Shown: piece by piece, positions 54,319 through 63,041 of the stretch | How positions within the stretch are numbered: the first letter of the stretch is position 1 | Layout: every line of letters starts with the position of its first letter | Assembly: GCF_947501225.1 (NCBI RefSeq) | Contig: NZ_CANMUW010000006.1 | Coordinates: forward strand, 186,001 to 250,000 | Source: an uncultured Shewanella sp. | GTDB lineage: Bacteria > Pseudomonadota > Gammaproteobacteria > Enterobacterales > Shewanellaceae | Reading direction: 5' to 3' | DNA: 64,000 nucleotides | Made by a program: the position numbers and the translations under genes | The notes under the pieces: model-generated | What the model saw: the letters and a program-made list of their open reading frames with translations, nothing else | Told to the model about the DNA's origin: nothing | Database searches by the model: none

Positions 54319-54345
54319 AAAGGCACCCTAGGGTGCCTTTTTTAT
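54319..54345 (+). terminator. Terminator of the decaheme cytochrome gene
   Basis: A 10-bp stem (AAAGGCACCC/GGGTGCCTTT) with a two-base loop and TTTTTTA behind it, 91 nt after the stop codon. A second, GC-rich stem near 54238-54268 precedes it. Confidence 0.9.
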
Positions 54346-55135
54346 TTCGAATGGGCAGGCTTATTAATATTGCCCCCCCCAAAGCCGTAGCCTCTACTGT
54401 GGTAGATTTTCCTCTCTTTGAAAGGCGATATCAGTCCCAATACGACAGCTTAGTGCCCACACCGAGTTAGCTGGTCGGATCCGTATCTCATTTTTTCAAA
54501 ATAATATAATTGGATATTTATGCTTTTTAGGGGCATTTAAATGGGCTAAATGGGGAAGGATCCACTACCCATGGCCGTCTGGCGTCATAATTCAAGCTAA
54601 AATCAGCTAAAAATGTTGTTTTGTTACATTGAAAGTGATTGTCTCGATTTCAGAACAACCTGAGTTATTAATGGGCGGTGTGTTGATCGTGTGTTAACCA
54701 GATGTTCGATGGTTTGGTGGTTATACATATGTCTATTCTTTATATTCTCTCTTTTTCTCCATCCCATATTACGAACAGGGATATTGTTTGTCGCGCTGTA
54801 TAATTACTGTCCAGTTGTAAAGTTAGGCCAAGTGGGGGCAGATAACGCAATTACGCCGTAAATTGTCTGCTTTTTTGTTCTAAAATTACATGAATGCTAA
54901 TCGTATCTGTTACTTAGATTGAATGGGAACCAAGGCACAATTAACCCTAGCCATCCTATACTTTCCTGCTGTAAGCTCTATCTTCGTTAATGTACAAAGT
55001 CAGTATCTGAGCCAGTAATTTTGCAACATAGCAAGCTGAGCTTAGGGGCATAAAAATACTGAATCGAAAAATTATAAAGTTACTGCCCATATACATATCT
55101 ATATACATACTTACATACCTACAACGAGGACAATC
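54346..55135. other. Long intergenic region before the BMP transporter operon
   Basis: 790 nt with no convincing ORF. A hairpin-plus-T-run at about 54838-54876 (arms GCAGA..CAATT and AATTG-TCTGC, then TTTTTT) resembles a terminator and could be the attenuating part of a leader. I could not fit a known purine or other riboswitch. The substrate-binding gene's ribosome-binding site is at its right edge. Confidence 0.45.
54838..54876 (+). terminator. Terminator-like stem-loop in the leader of the BMP operon
   Basis: A stem of two helical parts with a five-base bulge on the left side and six Ts behind it, 259 nt upstream of the first operon gene. It is either a terminator of an unseen transcript or a leader attenuator. 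Confidence 0.5.
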
Positions 55136-56140
55136 ATGAAGAAAATCCTAACAACTACTGCGACAGCTGTGTCATTGGCACTATGCTCGTTTGTCGCAAA
55201 CGCTGCAGATTTTAAACCAGCCGTAGCCTATGACTCATCGGGTAAGTTTGATAAATCTTTCAGCCAAGCGGTTTATCAGAACGGTGTAATTAAATTTACA
55301 GAACAAACCAAGATTGATGTACGTGAATTTGTACCGGCAAACGATGCACAGCGTGAACAAGGCCTTGAGCGTCTGGCACGTCGTGGCTTCAGCCCAATCG
55401 TTGTAGTTGGCTTCATGTATGGTTCGGCATTGGAAAAGGTCGCTAAGAAGTACCCGGATAGTCAGTTTGTGATTATCGATGCCGTGGTTGACCTGCCTAA
55501 TGTTAAGTCTCTTGTGTTTAAAGAGCATGAAGGTTCATTCCTTGTCGGCGCGCTAGCTGCAATGAAGTCACAAAGCCATAAAGTTGGTTTCGTTGGCGGC
55601 ATGGATATTCCACTGATTCGTAAGTTTGCCTGTGGCTATGAGCAGGGTGCGAAATACATCAGTAAAGATACCGAAGTATTCCAGAATATGACGGGTTCAA
55701 CGAACGCAGCATGGTCAGACCCTGCCCGTGGTGCCGAGTTGACTAAGAGTCAGTTCACTAAAGGTGCCGACGTAGTCTTCGCCGCCGCTGGTGGTACCGG
55801 TGTTGGTGTTTATCAGGCTGCGAAAGATGAAGGCAAATTTGCTATCGGTGTTGACTCAAACCAAAACTACCTGCATCCGGGTGTCATGCTTACCTCTATG
55901 GTTAAGCGCGTAGGTTTAGCGACATTTGAAGTATTTAAGGCTGCTGAAGGTGGTACTTTCACTCCGGGTATCGACGCCCGTGGTCTTAAAGAGAACGGTG
56001 TTGGCTGGACTATCGATGAGTACAACCGTGACTTAGTGACGGCTGAAATGGAAACTAAGCTGGGTGAAATTTCAGCTAAGATCGTAGCCGGAGATATTAA
56101 GGTTCACGATTACATGGCTGATAACAGCTGTAAGTACTAA
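55136..56140 (+). CDS. BMP-family ABC transporter substrate-binding protein
   Basis: 334 residues. Sec signal peptide (ends ANA-ADF, residue 24), with no lipobox cysteine, so probably periplasmic and soluble. The BMP/PnrA domain (PF02608) is shown by FKPAVAYDSSGKFDKSFSQAVYQNG, SPIVVVGFMYGSALEKVAKKYPDSQFVIID, VGFVGGMDIPLIRKFACGYEQGAKY and FAIGVDSNQNYLHPG. Members bind nucleosides or purines in bacteria. It opens a four-gene operon (binding protein, ATPase, two permeases). Confidence 0.95.
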   Translation: MKKILTTTATAVSLALCSFVANAADFKPAVAYDSSGKFDKSFSQAVYQNGVIKFTEQTKIDVREFVPANDAQREQGLERLARRGFSPIVVVGFMYGSALEKVAKKYPDSQFVIIDAVVDLPNVKSLVFKEHEGSFLVGALAAMKSQSHKVGFVGGMDIPLIRKFACGYEQGAKYISKDTEVFQNMTGSTNAAWSDPARGAELTKSQFTKGADVVFAAAGGTGVGVYQAAKDEGKFAIGVDSNQNYLHPGVMLTSMVKRVGLATFEVFKAAEGGTFTPGIDARGLKENGVGWTIDEYNRDLVTAEMETKLGEISAKIVAGDIKVHDYMADNSCKY

Positions 56141-56282
56141 AGTTAAGTGCTTATTGTTAAATACTGATGTGAGCACTAGCATTAGTGCTCAACATCTGTA
56201 AGAAGTGAAAGTTCGCTCTCCTGTCTCAAGCGGGGGAGCTTTTTGAGAAGTACCCATAGGGCGGCAAAGAGAAACATAACTT

Positions 56283-57872
56283 ATGTCTACACTCCCTAGC
56301 GACAAACCTTTTGCACTCGAACTGCGTGGTATCGATAAACGATTCGGCGCAGTACACGCTAACCGAAACATTGATCTACAAGTTCCTCCCGGCACCATCC
56401 ATGGCATTATCGGTGAAAACGGGGCGGGTAAATCGACCCTGATGAACATCATCTACGGGTTTTATACCGCTGATGCCGGTGAGATTATGATTGGCGGTGA
56501 GGTCCAGAACCTGACCAACTCGAAAGAGGCTATCGCTCACGGAATCGGTATGGTTCACCAACACTTCATGTTGGTCGACAACTTCACGGTTCTTGAGAAT
56601 GTGATCTTAGGTGCCGAAAATGGCGCCCTGCTCAAGCACAGTCTCCATGATGCCCGCAAAGAGTTAGAGCGGTTGGCAAAAGATTATCAGCTTGAAGTAC
56701 CGCTAGATGCCTTAATTGAAGACTTGCCGGTTGGCCTGCAGCAGCGGGTTGAGATCTTAAAAGCCCTATATCGCGGCGCTAAGATCCTTATTCTCGACGA
56801 GCCTACCGGTGTACTGACTCCTCAGGAAACTGATCATCTGTTTCATATTTTCGATGCGCTGCGTGAGCAGGGTGTCACTATTTTACTTATTACCCACAAG
56901 CTCAGAGAGATTCTGGCAGCGACAGATAATGTCTCGATCATGCGCCAGGGTGCGATGGTTGCGCACAGAAAAACGGCGGAGACGAATAAGGAAGAGCTGG
57001 CCGAACTGATGGTGGGACGAAAGGTACGCCTGAAAGTCGATAAGAAACCGGCTAATCCTGCCCACGTTGTACTATCAACTCAAGATCTGACCTATACAGA
57101 TGAGATGGGTGTCGACCGTCTTAAAAAGGTCAACATGGAAATCAGGGCCGGCGAGGTCGTCGGTATTGCCGGTGTATCCGGAAATGGCCAGTCTCAGCTT
57201 ATTAATGCACTTGCAGGCCTGCTCACACCGACCAGTGGTTTAATCACCATAGGTGATACCTGTATCTCTCCTGAGTTCCCAAGTACGCCCGATGGCGTGC
57301 GCCAGCTCAGCGTGGGCCATGTGCCGGAAGACAGACTGGAGATGGGCCTGATTAAGGCGTTTAGTGCCGAAGAGTCAGCCATCCTGGGACATCAGAACCA
57401 GCCGCAATACAATGGCCTGGTGATGAATAAGCCTAAGGCGATAACTGAAGAGTGTAAGCGTCTCATGGAGGAGTGGGACGTCAGGCCACAGGATCCTAAG
57501 CTGAGAAGCTCACTATTTTCAGGTGGTAACCAGCAGAAGCTGATTATTGCCCGGGAGGTGGAAAAGAACCCGGATGTGTTGCTGATCGGTCAACCGACGC
57601 GAGGGGTGGACATCGGTGCCATCGAATTTATCCATAAACGTATCATCGAGCTGAGGGATCAGGGGCAAGGTATCTTGCTTGTATCGGTGGAGCTCGATGA
57701 GATCATGGCCCTGTCCGATAGGATCATCGTGATGTTTGATGGACATATCGTGGGTGAAGTGAGTGCCGAACAGGCGAACGAGAAGATTCTCGGAATGATG
57801 ATGGCCAACATAATGCCCGATGAGCTTAAAGAGTCGGGTGAAGAACAAACTAGCAGCGGAGGTCAGTCGTGA
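56283..57872 (+). CDS. ABC transporter ATP-binding protein, two fused nucleotide-binding domains
   Basis: 529 residues. NBD1 has Walker A GENGAGKST (near residue 44), signature LPVGLQQRVEILKAL and Walker B ILILDEPTGVLTPQE; NBD2 (about 255-515) has a degenerate Walker A (GVSGNGQSQLI), signature FSGGNQQKLIIAREV and VLLIGQPTRGVDIGA. This asymmetric arrangement (one consensus site, one degenerate) is normal for the RbsA/NupO-like import ATPases. Part of the BMP-type uptake system. Confidence 0.95.
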   Translation: MSTLPSDKPFALELRGIDKRFGAVHANRNIDLQVPPGTIHGIIGENGAGKSTLMNIIYGFYTADAGEIMIGGEVQNLTNSKEAIAHGIGMVHQHFMLVDNFTVLENVILGAENGALLKHSLHDARKELERLAKDYQLEVPLDALIEDLPVGLQQRVEILKALYRGAKILILDEPTGVLTPQETDHLFHIFDALREQGVTILLITHKLREILAATDNVSIMRQGAMVAHRKTAETNKEELAELMVGRKVRLKVDKKPANPAHVVLSTQDLTYTDEMGVDRLKKVNMEIRAGEVVGIAGVSGNGQSQLINALAGLLTPTSGLITIGDTCISPEFPSTPDGVRQLSVGHVPEDRLEMGLIKAFSAEESAILGHQNQPQYNGLVMNKPKAITEECKRLMEEWDVRPQDPKLRSSLFSGGNQQKLIIAREVEKNPDVLLIGQPTRGVDIGAIEFIHKRIIELRDQGQGILLVSVELDEIMALSDRIIVMFDGHIVGEVSAEQANEKILGMMMANIMPDELKESGEEQTSSGGQS

Positions 57873-58999
57873 ACGACTCAAAAATCCCGTCATGGGTAAA
57901 TATCATCGGACTGCCCCTGGTCAATATCCTCTTTGCTTTTGCGTTCTCTGCAATTATTTTCGTTGCGGTGGATGTGAACCCTGTCGAGGCTGCGGTCGTG
58001 ATGGTGAAGGGAGCCCTGGGTTATCAGGAAGGGGTAGGTTACACCCTCTATTATGCGACTAACTTTATCTTCACCGGTTTAGCGGTAGCGGTAGCCTTCT
58101 CTGCCGGGCTGTTCAATATCGGTGGTGAAGGTCAGGCCTATCTCGGTGGCTTAGGTGTGGGACTGGCCTGTCTGGGCTTAGATCATACCTTGCCATTCTG
58201 GGCGCTGTTACCTATCACTATGGTCGTCAGTATGCTCTTTGGTGCACTGTGGGCACTCATTCCAGCCTATCTGCAGGCCTATCGTGGCAGCCATATCGTC
58301 ATTACCACCATCATGTTTAACTTTATCGCCTCGGCGTTGATGGTATATCTGATGGTGAACGTGCTTAAGCTCGACGGTCAGATGGCGCCGGTATCGCGTG
58401 TGTTTGAACAATCTGCCGTGATGCCTATGTTCCATGAGATAGCGGCTTGGTTTGGCTTCTCCTTCTCACAATCACCGATGAATCTCAGTTTCTTCATTGC
58501 ATTGACCTGTTGTGTTTTGGTGTGGATTCTACTTTGGCGTACGCGTTGGGGATATGCCATCAGAGCCATGGGGTCCAGCCCATCGGCTGCCGAATATGGC
58601 GGAATTAACCATAAGAAATTGATCATCATAGTGATGCTTATCTCGGGTGCACTTTCGGGCATGTTGGGTCTCAACGAAGTACAGGGCTATAGTCAGCAGT
58701 TGAAGCTGGACTTTGTGGCCGGTTATGGCTTCACCGGTATCGCAGTGTGTCTGATTGGTCGTAACCATCCGGTGGGTATCATTTTAGCGAGTCTGCTGTT
58801 TGGTGTGCTCTATCAGGGGGGAGCGGAGCTCTCTTTCGATTTCCCTAATATCGACCGTGAGATGATTCAGGTTGTGCAGGCCTTAGTGGTGTTGTTCAGT
58901 GGTGCGCTTTCACTGATGTTGGTAAAACCAACCGAGCGAATCTTTGTCTATCTGGATCAGAAGAAAAAATCCACCGGCAATGCACAGGCGGAGGCTTAA
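57869..58999 (+). CDS. ABC transporter permease (nucleoside/sugar type), subunit 1
   Basis: 376 residues with about ten membrane helices (BPD_transp_2 family; e.g. FNIGGEGQAYLGGLGVGLACLGLD and GSHIVITTIMFNFIASALMVYL). It starts with GTG and overlaps the preceding ATPase gene by 4 nt, so they are translationally coupled. Works with the second permease as a membrane heterodimer. Confidence 0.94.
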   Translation: MNDSKIPSWVNIIGLPLVNILFAFAFSAIIFVAVDVNPVEAAVVMVKGALGYQEGVGYTLYYATNFIFTGLAVAVAFSAGLFNIGGEGQAYLGGLGVGLACLGLDHTLPFWALLPITMVVSMLFGALWALIPAYLQAYRGSHIVITTIMFNFIASALMVYLMVNVLKLDGQMAPVSRVFEQSAVMPMFHEIAAWFGFSFSQSPMNLSFFIALTCCVLVWILLWRTRWGYAIRAMGSSPSAAEYGGINHKKLIIIVMLISGALSGMLGLNEVQGYSQQLKLDFVAGYGFTGIAVCLIGRNHPVGIILASLLFGVLYQGGAELSFDFPNIDREMIQVVQALVVLFSGALSLMLVKPTERIFVYLDQKKKSTGNAQAEA

Positions 59000-59002
59000 G
59001 TT

Positions 59003-59968
59003 ATGTATGAGAATATTATTTTAATCTTAGACGCTACCCTCAGGGTATCGGCGCCACTTATTCTTGCTGCACTTGCCGGCCTGTTCTCTGAGCGCTCGGG
59101 TATTGTGAACATTGCCCTTGAGGGTAAACTGCTGTCGGCGGCGTTTGCCGCTGCGGCTACGGCTTCGGTTACCGGAAATGTGTGGCTTGGATTACTGGTT
59201 GCTATCGCAGTTTCTGTCAGCTTATCGTTGATCCATGGCTTTGCCTCTATCACCCACAGAGGCGATCAGATCGTTTCGGGTGTGGCGATCAACATGTTGG
59301 CTGTGGGCCTGACTGTCACACTGGGCCGTTTCTGGTTTGGTCTGGGGGGACAGACTCCAGCATTGTCTGACAGTGAGCGATTCACGCCGGTCACGCTTCC
59401 CGGTGCCGATGCGGTTGCCGATGTTCCCGTTATTGGCCTGTTATACAGCGAGCTGATATCGGGTCATAACATTCTGGTCTATCTGGCGTTGGCCATGGTG
59501 CCGCTTGTTTGGTGGATCGTGTTCAGAACCCGTTTCGGATTGCGTCTTCGCGCGGCGGGTGAAAACCCTCATGCGGTGGATACTGCGGGCATCTCCGTTG
59601 CCTGGATACGTTATCGCGCCCTGATCTGTGCAGGTATATTATGTGGTATTGCCGGTGCTTATCTGTCGACCGCACACAGTGCAGGCTTCGTACCTAACAT
59701 GAGTGCCGGTAAAGGCTTTATCGCCCTGGCGGCATTGATCTTCGGTAAGTGGAAACCGGTACCGGTACTGTTTGGTTGTCTGCTGTTTGGTTTCCTCGAT
59801 GCGGTAGCGATTCGTCTGCAGGGCGCCGAGTTACCGATAGTGGGTGAAATTCCGGTACAGGCTATCGAGGTTCTGCCTTACATCCTGACCGTACTCCTGC
59901 TGGCAGGCTTTATCGGCCGCGCGGTCGGTCCTAAGTCAATCGGTGTACCATACGTGAAGACACGTTAA
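59003..59968 (+). CDS. ABC transporter permease (nucleoside/sugar type), subunit 2
   Basis: 321 residues with about nine membrane helices and the family motif ERSGIVNIALEGKLLSAAFAAA. It begins 3 nt after the first permease gene. Together with it, the ATPase and the BMP protein it forms a full import system, most probably for nucleosides. A strong terminator follows. Confidence 0.94.
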   Translation: MYENIILILDATLRVSAPLILAALAGLFSERSGIVNIALEGKLLSAAFAAAATASVTGNVWLGLLVAIAVSVSLSLIHGFASITHRGDQIVSGVAINMLAVGLTVTLGRFWFGLGGQTPALSDSERFTPVTLPGADAVADVPVIGLLYSELISGHNILVYLALAMVPLVWWIVFRTRFGLRLRAAGENPHAVDTAGISVAWIRYRALICAGILCGIAGAYLSTAHSAGFVPNMSAGKGFIALAALIFGKWKPVPVLFGCLLFGFLDAVAIRLQGAELPIVGEIPVQAIEVLPYILTVLLLAGFIGRAVGPKSIGVPYVKTR

Positions 59969-59983
59969 CAGCGTAAGTTAGTG

Positions 59984-60035
59984 GCGATAGTTCGTCGCGA
60001 TAGTTCGTCGCGATAGTTTGTCGCGCTAGTTCATC
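59984..60035 (+). repeat. 13-nt tandem repeat
   Basis: Four copies of a 13-nt unit (gcgatagttcgtc with few changes) between the last transporter gene and its terminator. It looks like recent slippage expansion of a non-coding spacer. Confidence 0.85.
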
Positions 60036-60057
60036 GCATCAGTTAGTAATGTTAGTT

Positions 60058-60088
60058 AAAAAGCCGGGTTAATACCCGGCTTTTTTGT
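60058..60088. terminator. Rho-independent terminator of the BMP operon
   Basis: A CCGGGTT/AATACCCGG stem with A5 before and T6 after, about 90 nt past the last permease gene's stop. Confidence 0.9.
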
Positions 60089-60171
60089 TTTCAGAATAAC
60101 AGCGAGGAACGGGGAGCGAGCAGGGAAAGTCTAGATGCTGTTCTTTACAGACAGAGTCATTCAGCATTACG

Positions 60172-60238
60172 TGTAGGACCGGCTTTAGCCGGGAAGGATG
60201 GAACAAACTGACTCTTCGCGGCTAAAGCCGCTCCTACA
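60172..60238. repeat. REPIN: two REP-like elements in inverted orientation
   Basis: A head-to-head pair: a GTAGGACCGGC form at 60172-60196 followed by the reverse-oriented standard form at 60214-60238, with 17 nt between. Such inverted doublets (REPINs) are the mobile unit of RAYT-linked REP families. The left half has two base differences in its stem. Confidence 0.85.
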
Positions 60239-60243
60239 CTCTT

Positions 60244-62421
60244 TTAATCCACCCAATGCAACAGATCGCGGATAACCGACCAGCGAGGCTTGGGCTCGGT
60301 GGCTCCCAGGCCCAGCATCCAGTAGTTATAGAAACGTTCCTGATGGCCATCGACCTTGCGCAGACGCTGCCAGTTGTTCACATAGTTAAGCAGTGATTGG
60401 TTGTTCTGGGCGACGGCATAAGCCACCGGGTAGCGGGACTTGCTCTCCAGCAGGGCGATGCCATAACCGGGGAAGAACAGGGTCCAGGCCGATCCTGCCT
60501 GGGCGCTGATCACTACGGCATCGTATTTGTCGTTTTTCTGCCTGAAGAAGTTCTTATATCCCTCGATCTTAACAAACTCCACATTAGGGTAGCTTGCGGC
60601 TACATCTTCGATGGCATCGCTATGCTCGGCGTAGGCGATGGTGACATGTTCCATCTCAGATATGCTCTGGCTACTCTTGAAGCTGCTCACCAGGTGGTCC
60701 CTGGTGGCGATGGCCAGATTGAGTTCGAGTATCGGCTCACAGTAACTGAGCTGGTCCATCTGTCCTATATCCATGGCCAGCCCGGACATGGCGATATCGA
60801 AATAGCCAGCATCAAGAGAGCGGGCTAATTCTGCCTTGCGAAACGGAATAAACTCTACCTCGACCCCAAGATCCTCGGCCAGTTTAGTGGCCATGGCGCT
60901 ATCGAAGCCCACCAGTTGTCCGCCGTTATTGTAGTAGCTGAAGGGGACATTACTGGGGATATAGCCGACTCTTAATACTCCACGGCTGCGAATGGCCGGT
61001 ATATCTGCAACCGGGGAGGAGGGGGTCTGACCTAAGACGGGATACTGTTTCTTTACCTTAGTCGGCACTTTGTCGGCCACCTGCATATTAGCTATCACCT
61101 CGCTGGTGATCTCCGGGCTGGTGATAAACAGCCCCATGCCGACGCGACAGACGACGAGCGTCAGCAGAACTCCGCTGACGACACCCAGTCCCATCTTTAT
61201 CAGTTGTGGCGGCTTTAGTCTGAGACTCTTCTGAAACAGTGCGGCGGTTATTAGGGTCAGGGCAAACAGGTTCATCACGGCGGCGATGGAGCCAAACTTT
61301 CCGGTGATAAATCCGGCCATCACGAATAACTGGAACAGATCCGAGGGCAGGTGAACCAGATCCAGCATAAAGGGGATGGCGACGTAGACACTGCCAAACA
61401 GCGACAGCAGGCCACTGACCGACAGGGAGGGGATGCTGGTGAGTTCGACCGGTGTGCCATTAAACCAGCCCGCAAAGAAGACAAACAGAATCACTGTAAG
61501 CTTACCGATATTGGGGAAGGTGAAGGCGATGGGAACTAAGATCTCGATGAGCGTTGCGCCATCTTCACTGAGATTGTCCTGCTCGCGCATGATCTGCTTA
61601 CACTCCTCAACAATCACAGGTATCACAATAAAGATGTTTCCGGTGGCGAAGGCGGTGACTAAGCTGGCCTTGGAGATCCGCAATGACTGAGCGAAGGTGA
61701 TCGGGGTGACAGAGGCGATAATCCAGGGCAGTAGCCAGAAGGTGAGCAGCAAACAGAGTACAAAATAACTGACCAGGTAGACCTGCATGCTGGCAAATTC
61801 ATCGACCCCCATGGTACCCGCCGCCGATGCCGACATGGCGAAGATGCCGATAGGCAGTACCTTCACCAGTCCCTGAGTGATACGGGAAAAAATCTCGCTT
61901 GTGGTGTGCATGAAGGTGAGTATCTGTTGTTTATGTTCCCCCTCCATGCCGATAAGCGCCAGCCCCATGGCGATACTGAATACCACCATGGCCGGCACAT
62001 ATCCCGCAGCCATAGATTCAAATGGGTTGGAGGGGATATAAAGTTTGAAATAATCGATAGGCGTACTCGGCTCTATGGCACTGGTGCTGAAGAATGAGGC
62101 CGATTCGACGAAGGGAAATGACAATGGCATCAGGGCGACAGTGATGAGGCCGATTAACCATAGCAGTAGCATGATCAGACCGGCGCGGCTGAAGATCAGT
62201 GACGCGGTGCTTTTTTGTAACTTTCCTATGCCGCCTACCAAAGAGACCACGATATAGGGAAGTACCGTCATCTGCATCAGTAAGATCACACTGGTTCCGA
62301 TGGAACTAAGCCAACCGACGGACTCGCCGAAGAAGATGCCGATGGCAAAGCCGAAAAACATAGCGACCAACATCTGGGTGGAGCTGGTCATAGAGAAGAT
62401 TTTTTTTAACACAGGTTTCAT
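60244..62421 (-). CDS. Dicarboxylate/amino-acid:cation symporter fused to a solute-binding domain
   Basis: 725 residues. The first ~430 residues are a DAACS (SDF)-type transporter with about eight helices and typical segments (SVILLMQMTVLPYIVVSLVGGIGKL, TAFATGNIFIVIPVIVEECKQIM). After one further helix and a linker, residues about 485-705 form an SBP_bac_3-type substrate-binding domain (RGVLRVGYIPSNVPFSYYNNGGQLVGFDSAMATKLAEDLGVEVEF). A single chain thus joins a secondary carrier to a binding protein normally used with ABC or TRAP systems. It should lie in the inner membrane with the added domain in the periplasm; the substrate is probably an acidic amino acid or dicarboxylate, an inference from the carrier family. 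Confidence 0.92.
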   Translation of the reverse strand: MKPVLKKIFSMTSSTQMLVAMFFGFAIGIFFGESVGWLSSIGTSVILLMQMTVLPYIVVSLVGGIGKLQKSTASLIFSRAGLIMLLLWLIGLITVALMPLSFPFVESASFFSTSAIEPSTPIDYFKLYIPSNPFESMAAGYVPAMVVFSIAMGLALIGMEGEHKQQILTFMHTTSEIFSRITQGLVKVLPIGIFAMSASAAGTMGVDEFASMQVYLVSYFVLCLLLTFWLLPWIIASVTPITFAQSLRISKASLVTAFATGNIFIVIPVIVEECKQIMREQDNLSEDGATLIEILVPIAFTFPNIGKLTVILFVFFAGWFNGTPVELTSIPSLSVSGLLSLFGSVYVAIPFMLDLVHLPSDLFQLFVMAGFITGKFGSIAAVMNLFALTLITAALFQKSLRLKPPQLIKMGLGVVSGVLLTLVVCRVGMGLFITSPEITSEVIANMQVADKVPTKVKKQYPVLGQTPSSPVADIPAIRSRGVLRVGYIPSNVPFSYYNNGGQLVGFDSAMATKLAEDLGVEVEFIPFRKAELARSLDAGYFDIAMSGLAMDIGQMDQLSYCEPILELNLAIATRDHLVSSFKSSQSISEMEHVTIAYAEHSDAIEDVAASYPNVEFVKIEGYKNFFRQKNDKYDAVVISAQAGSAWTLFFPGYGIALLESKSRYPVAYAVAQNNQSLLNYVNNWQRLRKVDGHQERFYNYWMLGLGATEPKPRWSVIRDLLHWVD

Positions 62422-63041
62422 TCCGGTTGAGTCGTGTTACACCGCTGATAATATTGAGCGGATGTTAAGTGTTATTTAGAGTGCCAGCACTTAGGGGGCC
62501 ATTCGTTGCCGCCCAGGTGTTCACATAAATTAAAGTAATATCTATCAAATGGTAACACTAATGGCTAACTTCATTATCATTCTATCAGTGGTTTTCCATC
62601 CCATCCGTTTAAATCATGATGAGCTTCGAGCTTCGAGCTTCGAGCTTCGAGCTTCGAGCTTCGAGCTATGAGTTTCTGATGGGTGAGTGAGCGGATTTTA
62701 AATATTGTTGTTTGTTACTCTGGAGGCTTTATTACATGCTTTTGGATATTTTTCTCAAATAAAACAATTTTCCTTCATATCTTCGACTATTCTTTGTGAC
62801 AAATCGTAGTTTTTTTATAGATTTAGTCGTGTCTAAATCAGCGATGATTGATTTCTACTTTTATTGTTATAAAACTACATTGGTAACACGTGGTAGATCT
62901 GAAAGTGAAGCTGGATCACAAAATCAGCCAAAATAATGTTACTAAGTTACAAAACGGCTGAGTAATGTGACGCCAATAGCGGAACTTAAGTTAACAAAGA
63001 TATACTATTAACTATCCAAAATTTTAACGGTTGATGTTGTG
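62422..63041. other. Intergenic region upstream of nqrA
   Basis: 620 nt. It contains a 7-nt tandem repeat at 62621-62667 and an AT-rich stretch around 62700-63000 likely to hold the nqr promoter. No ORF or structured RNA recognised. Confidence 0.5.
62621..62667 (+). repeat. Heptanucleotide tandem repeat gagcttc
   Basis: Six complete copies plus five bases of a seventh, perfect throughout, about 375 nt upstream of nqrA. Length changes by replication slippage are likely, so it may differ between strains. Confidence 0.95.

Noticed and set aside
54346..54837. Small gene between the decaheme cytochrome and the transporter operon
   Set aside because: No ORF with a ribosome-binding site or plausible composition was visible.
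54780..54880. Purine riboswitch in the leader of the nucleoside-type transporter
   Set aside because: The sequence has TATAAT and CCGTAAA fragments as in purine aptamers, but the P2/P3 stems and the conserved TTTCTACC junction do not fit.
62621..62667. CRISPR array
   Set aside because: The seven-base repeats are directly contiguous, with no spacers.
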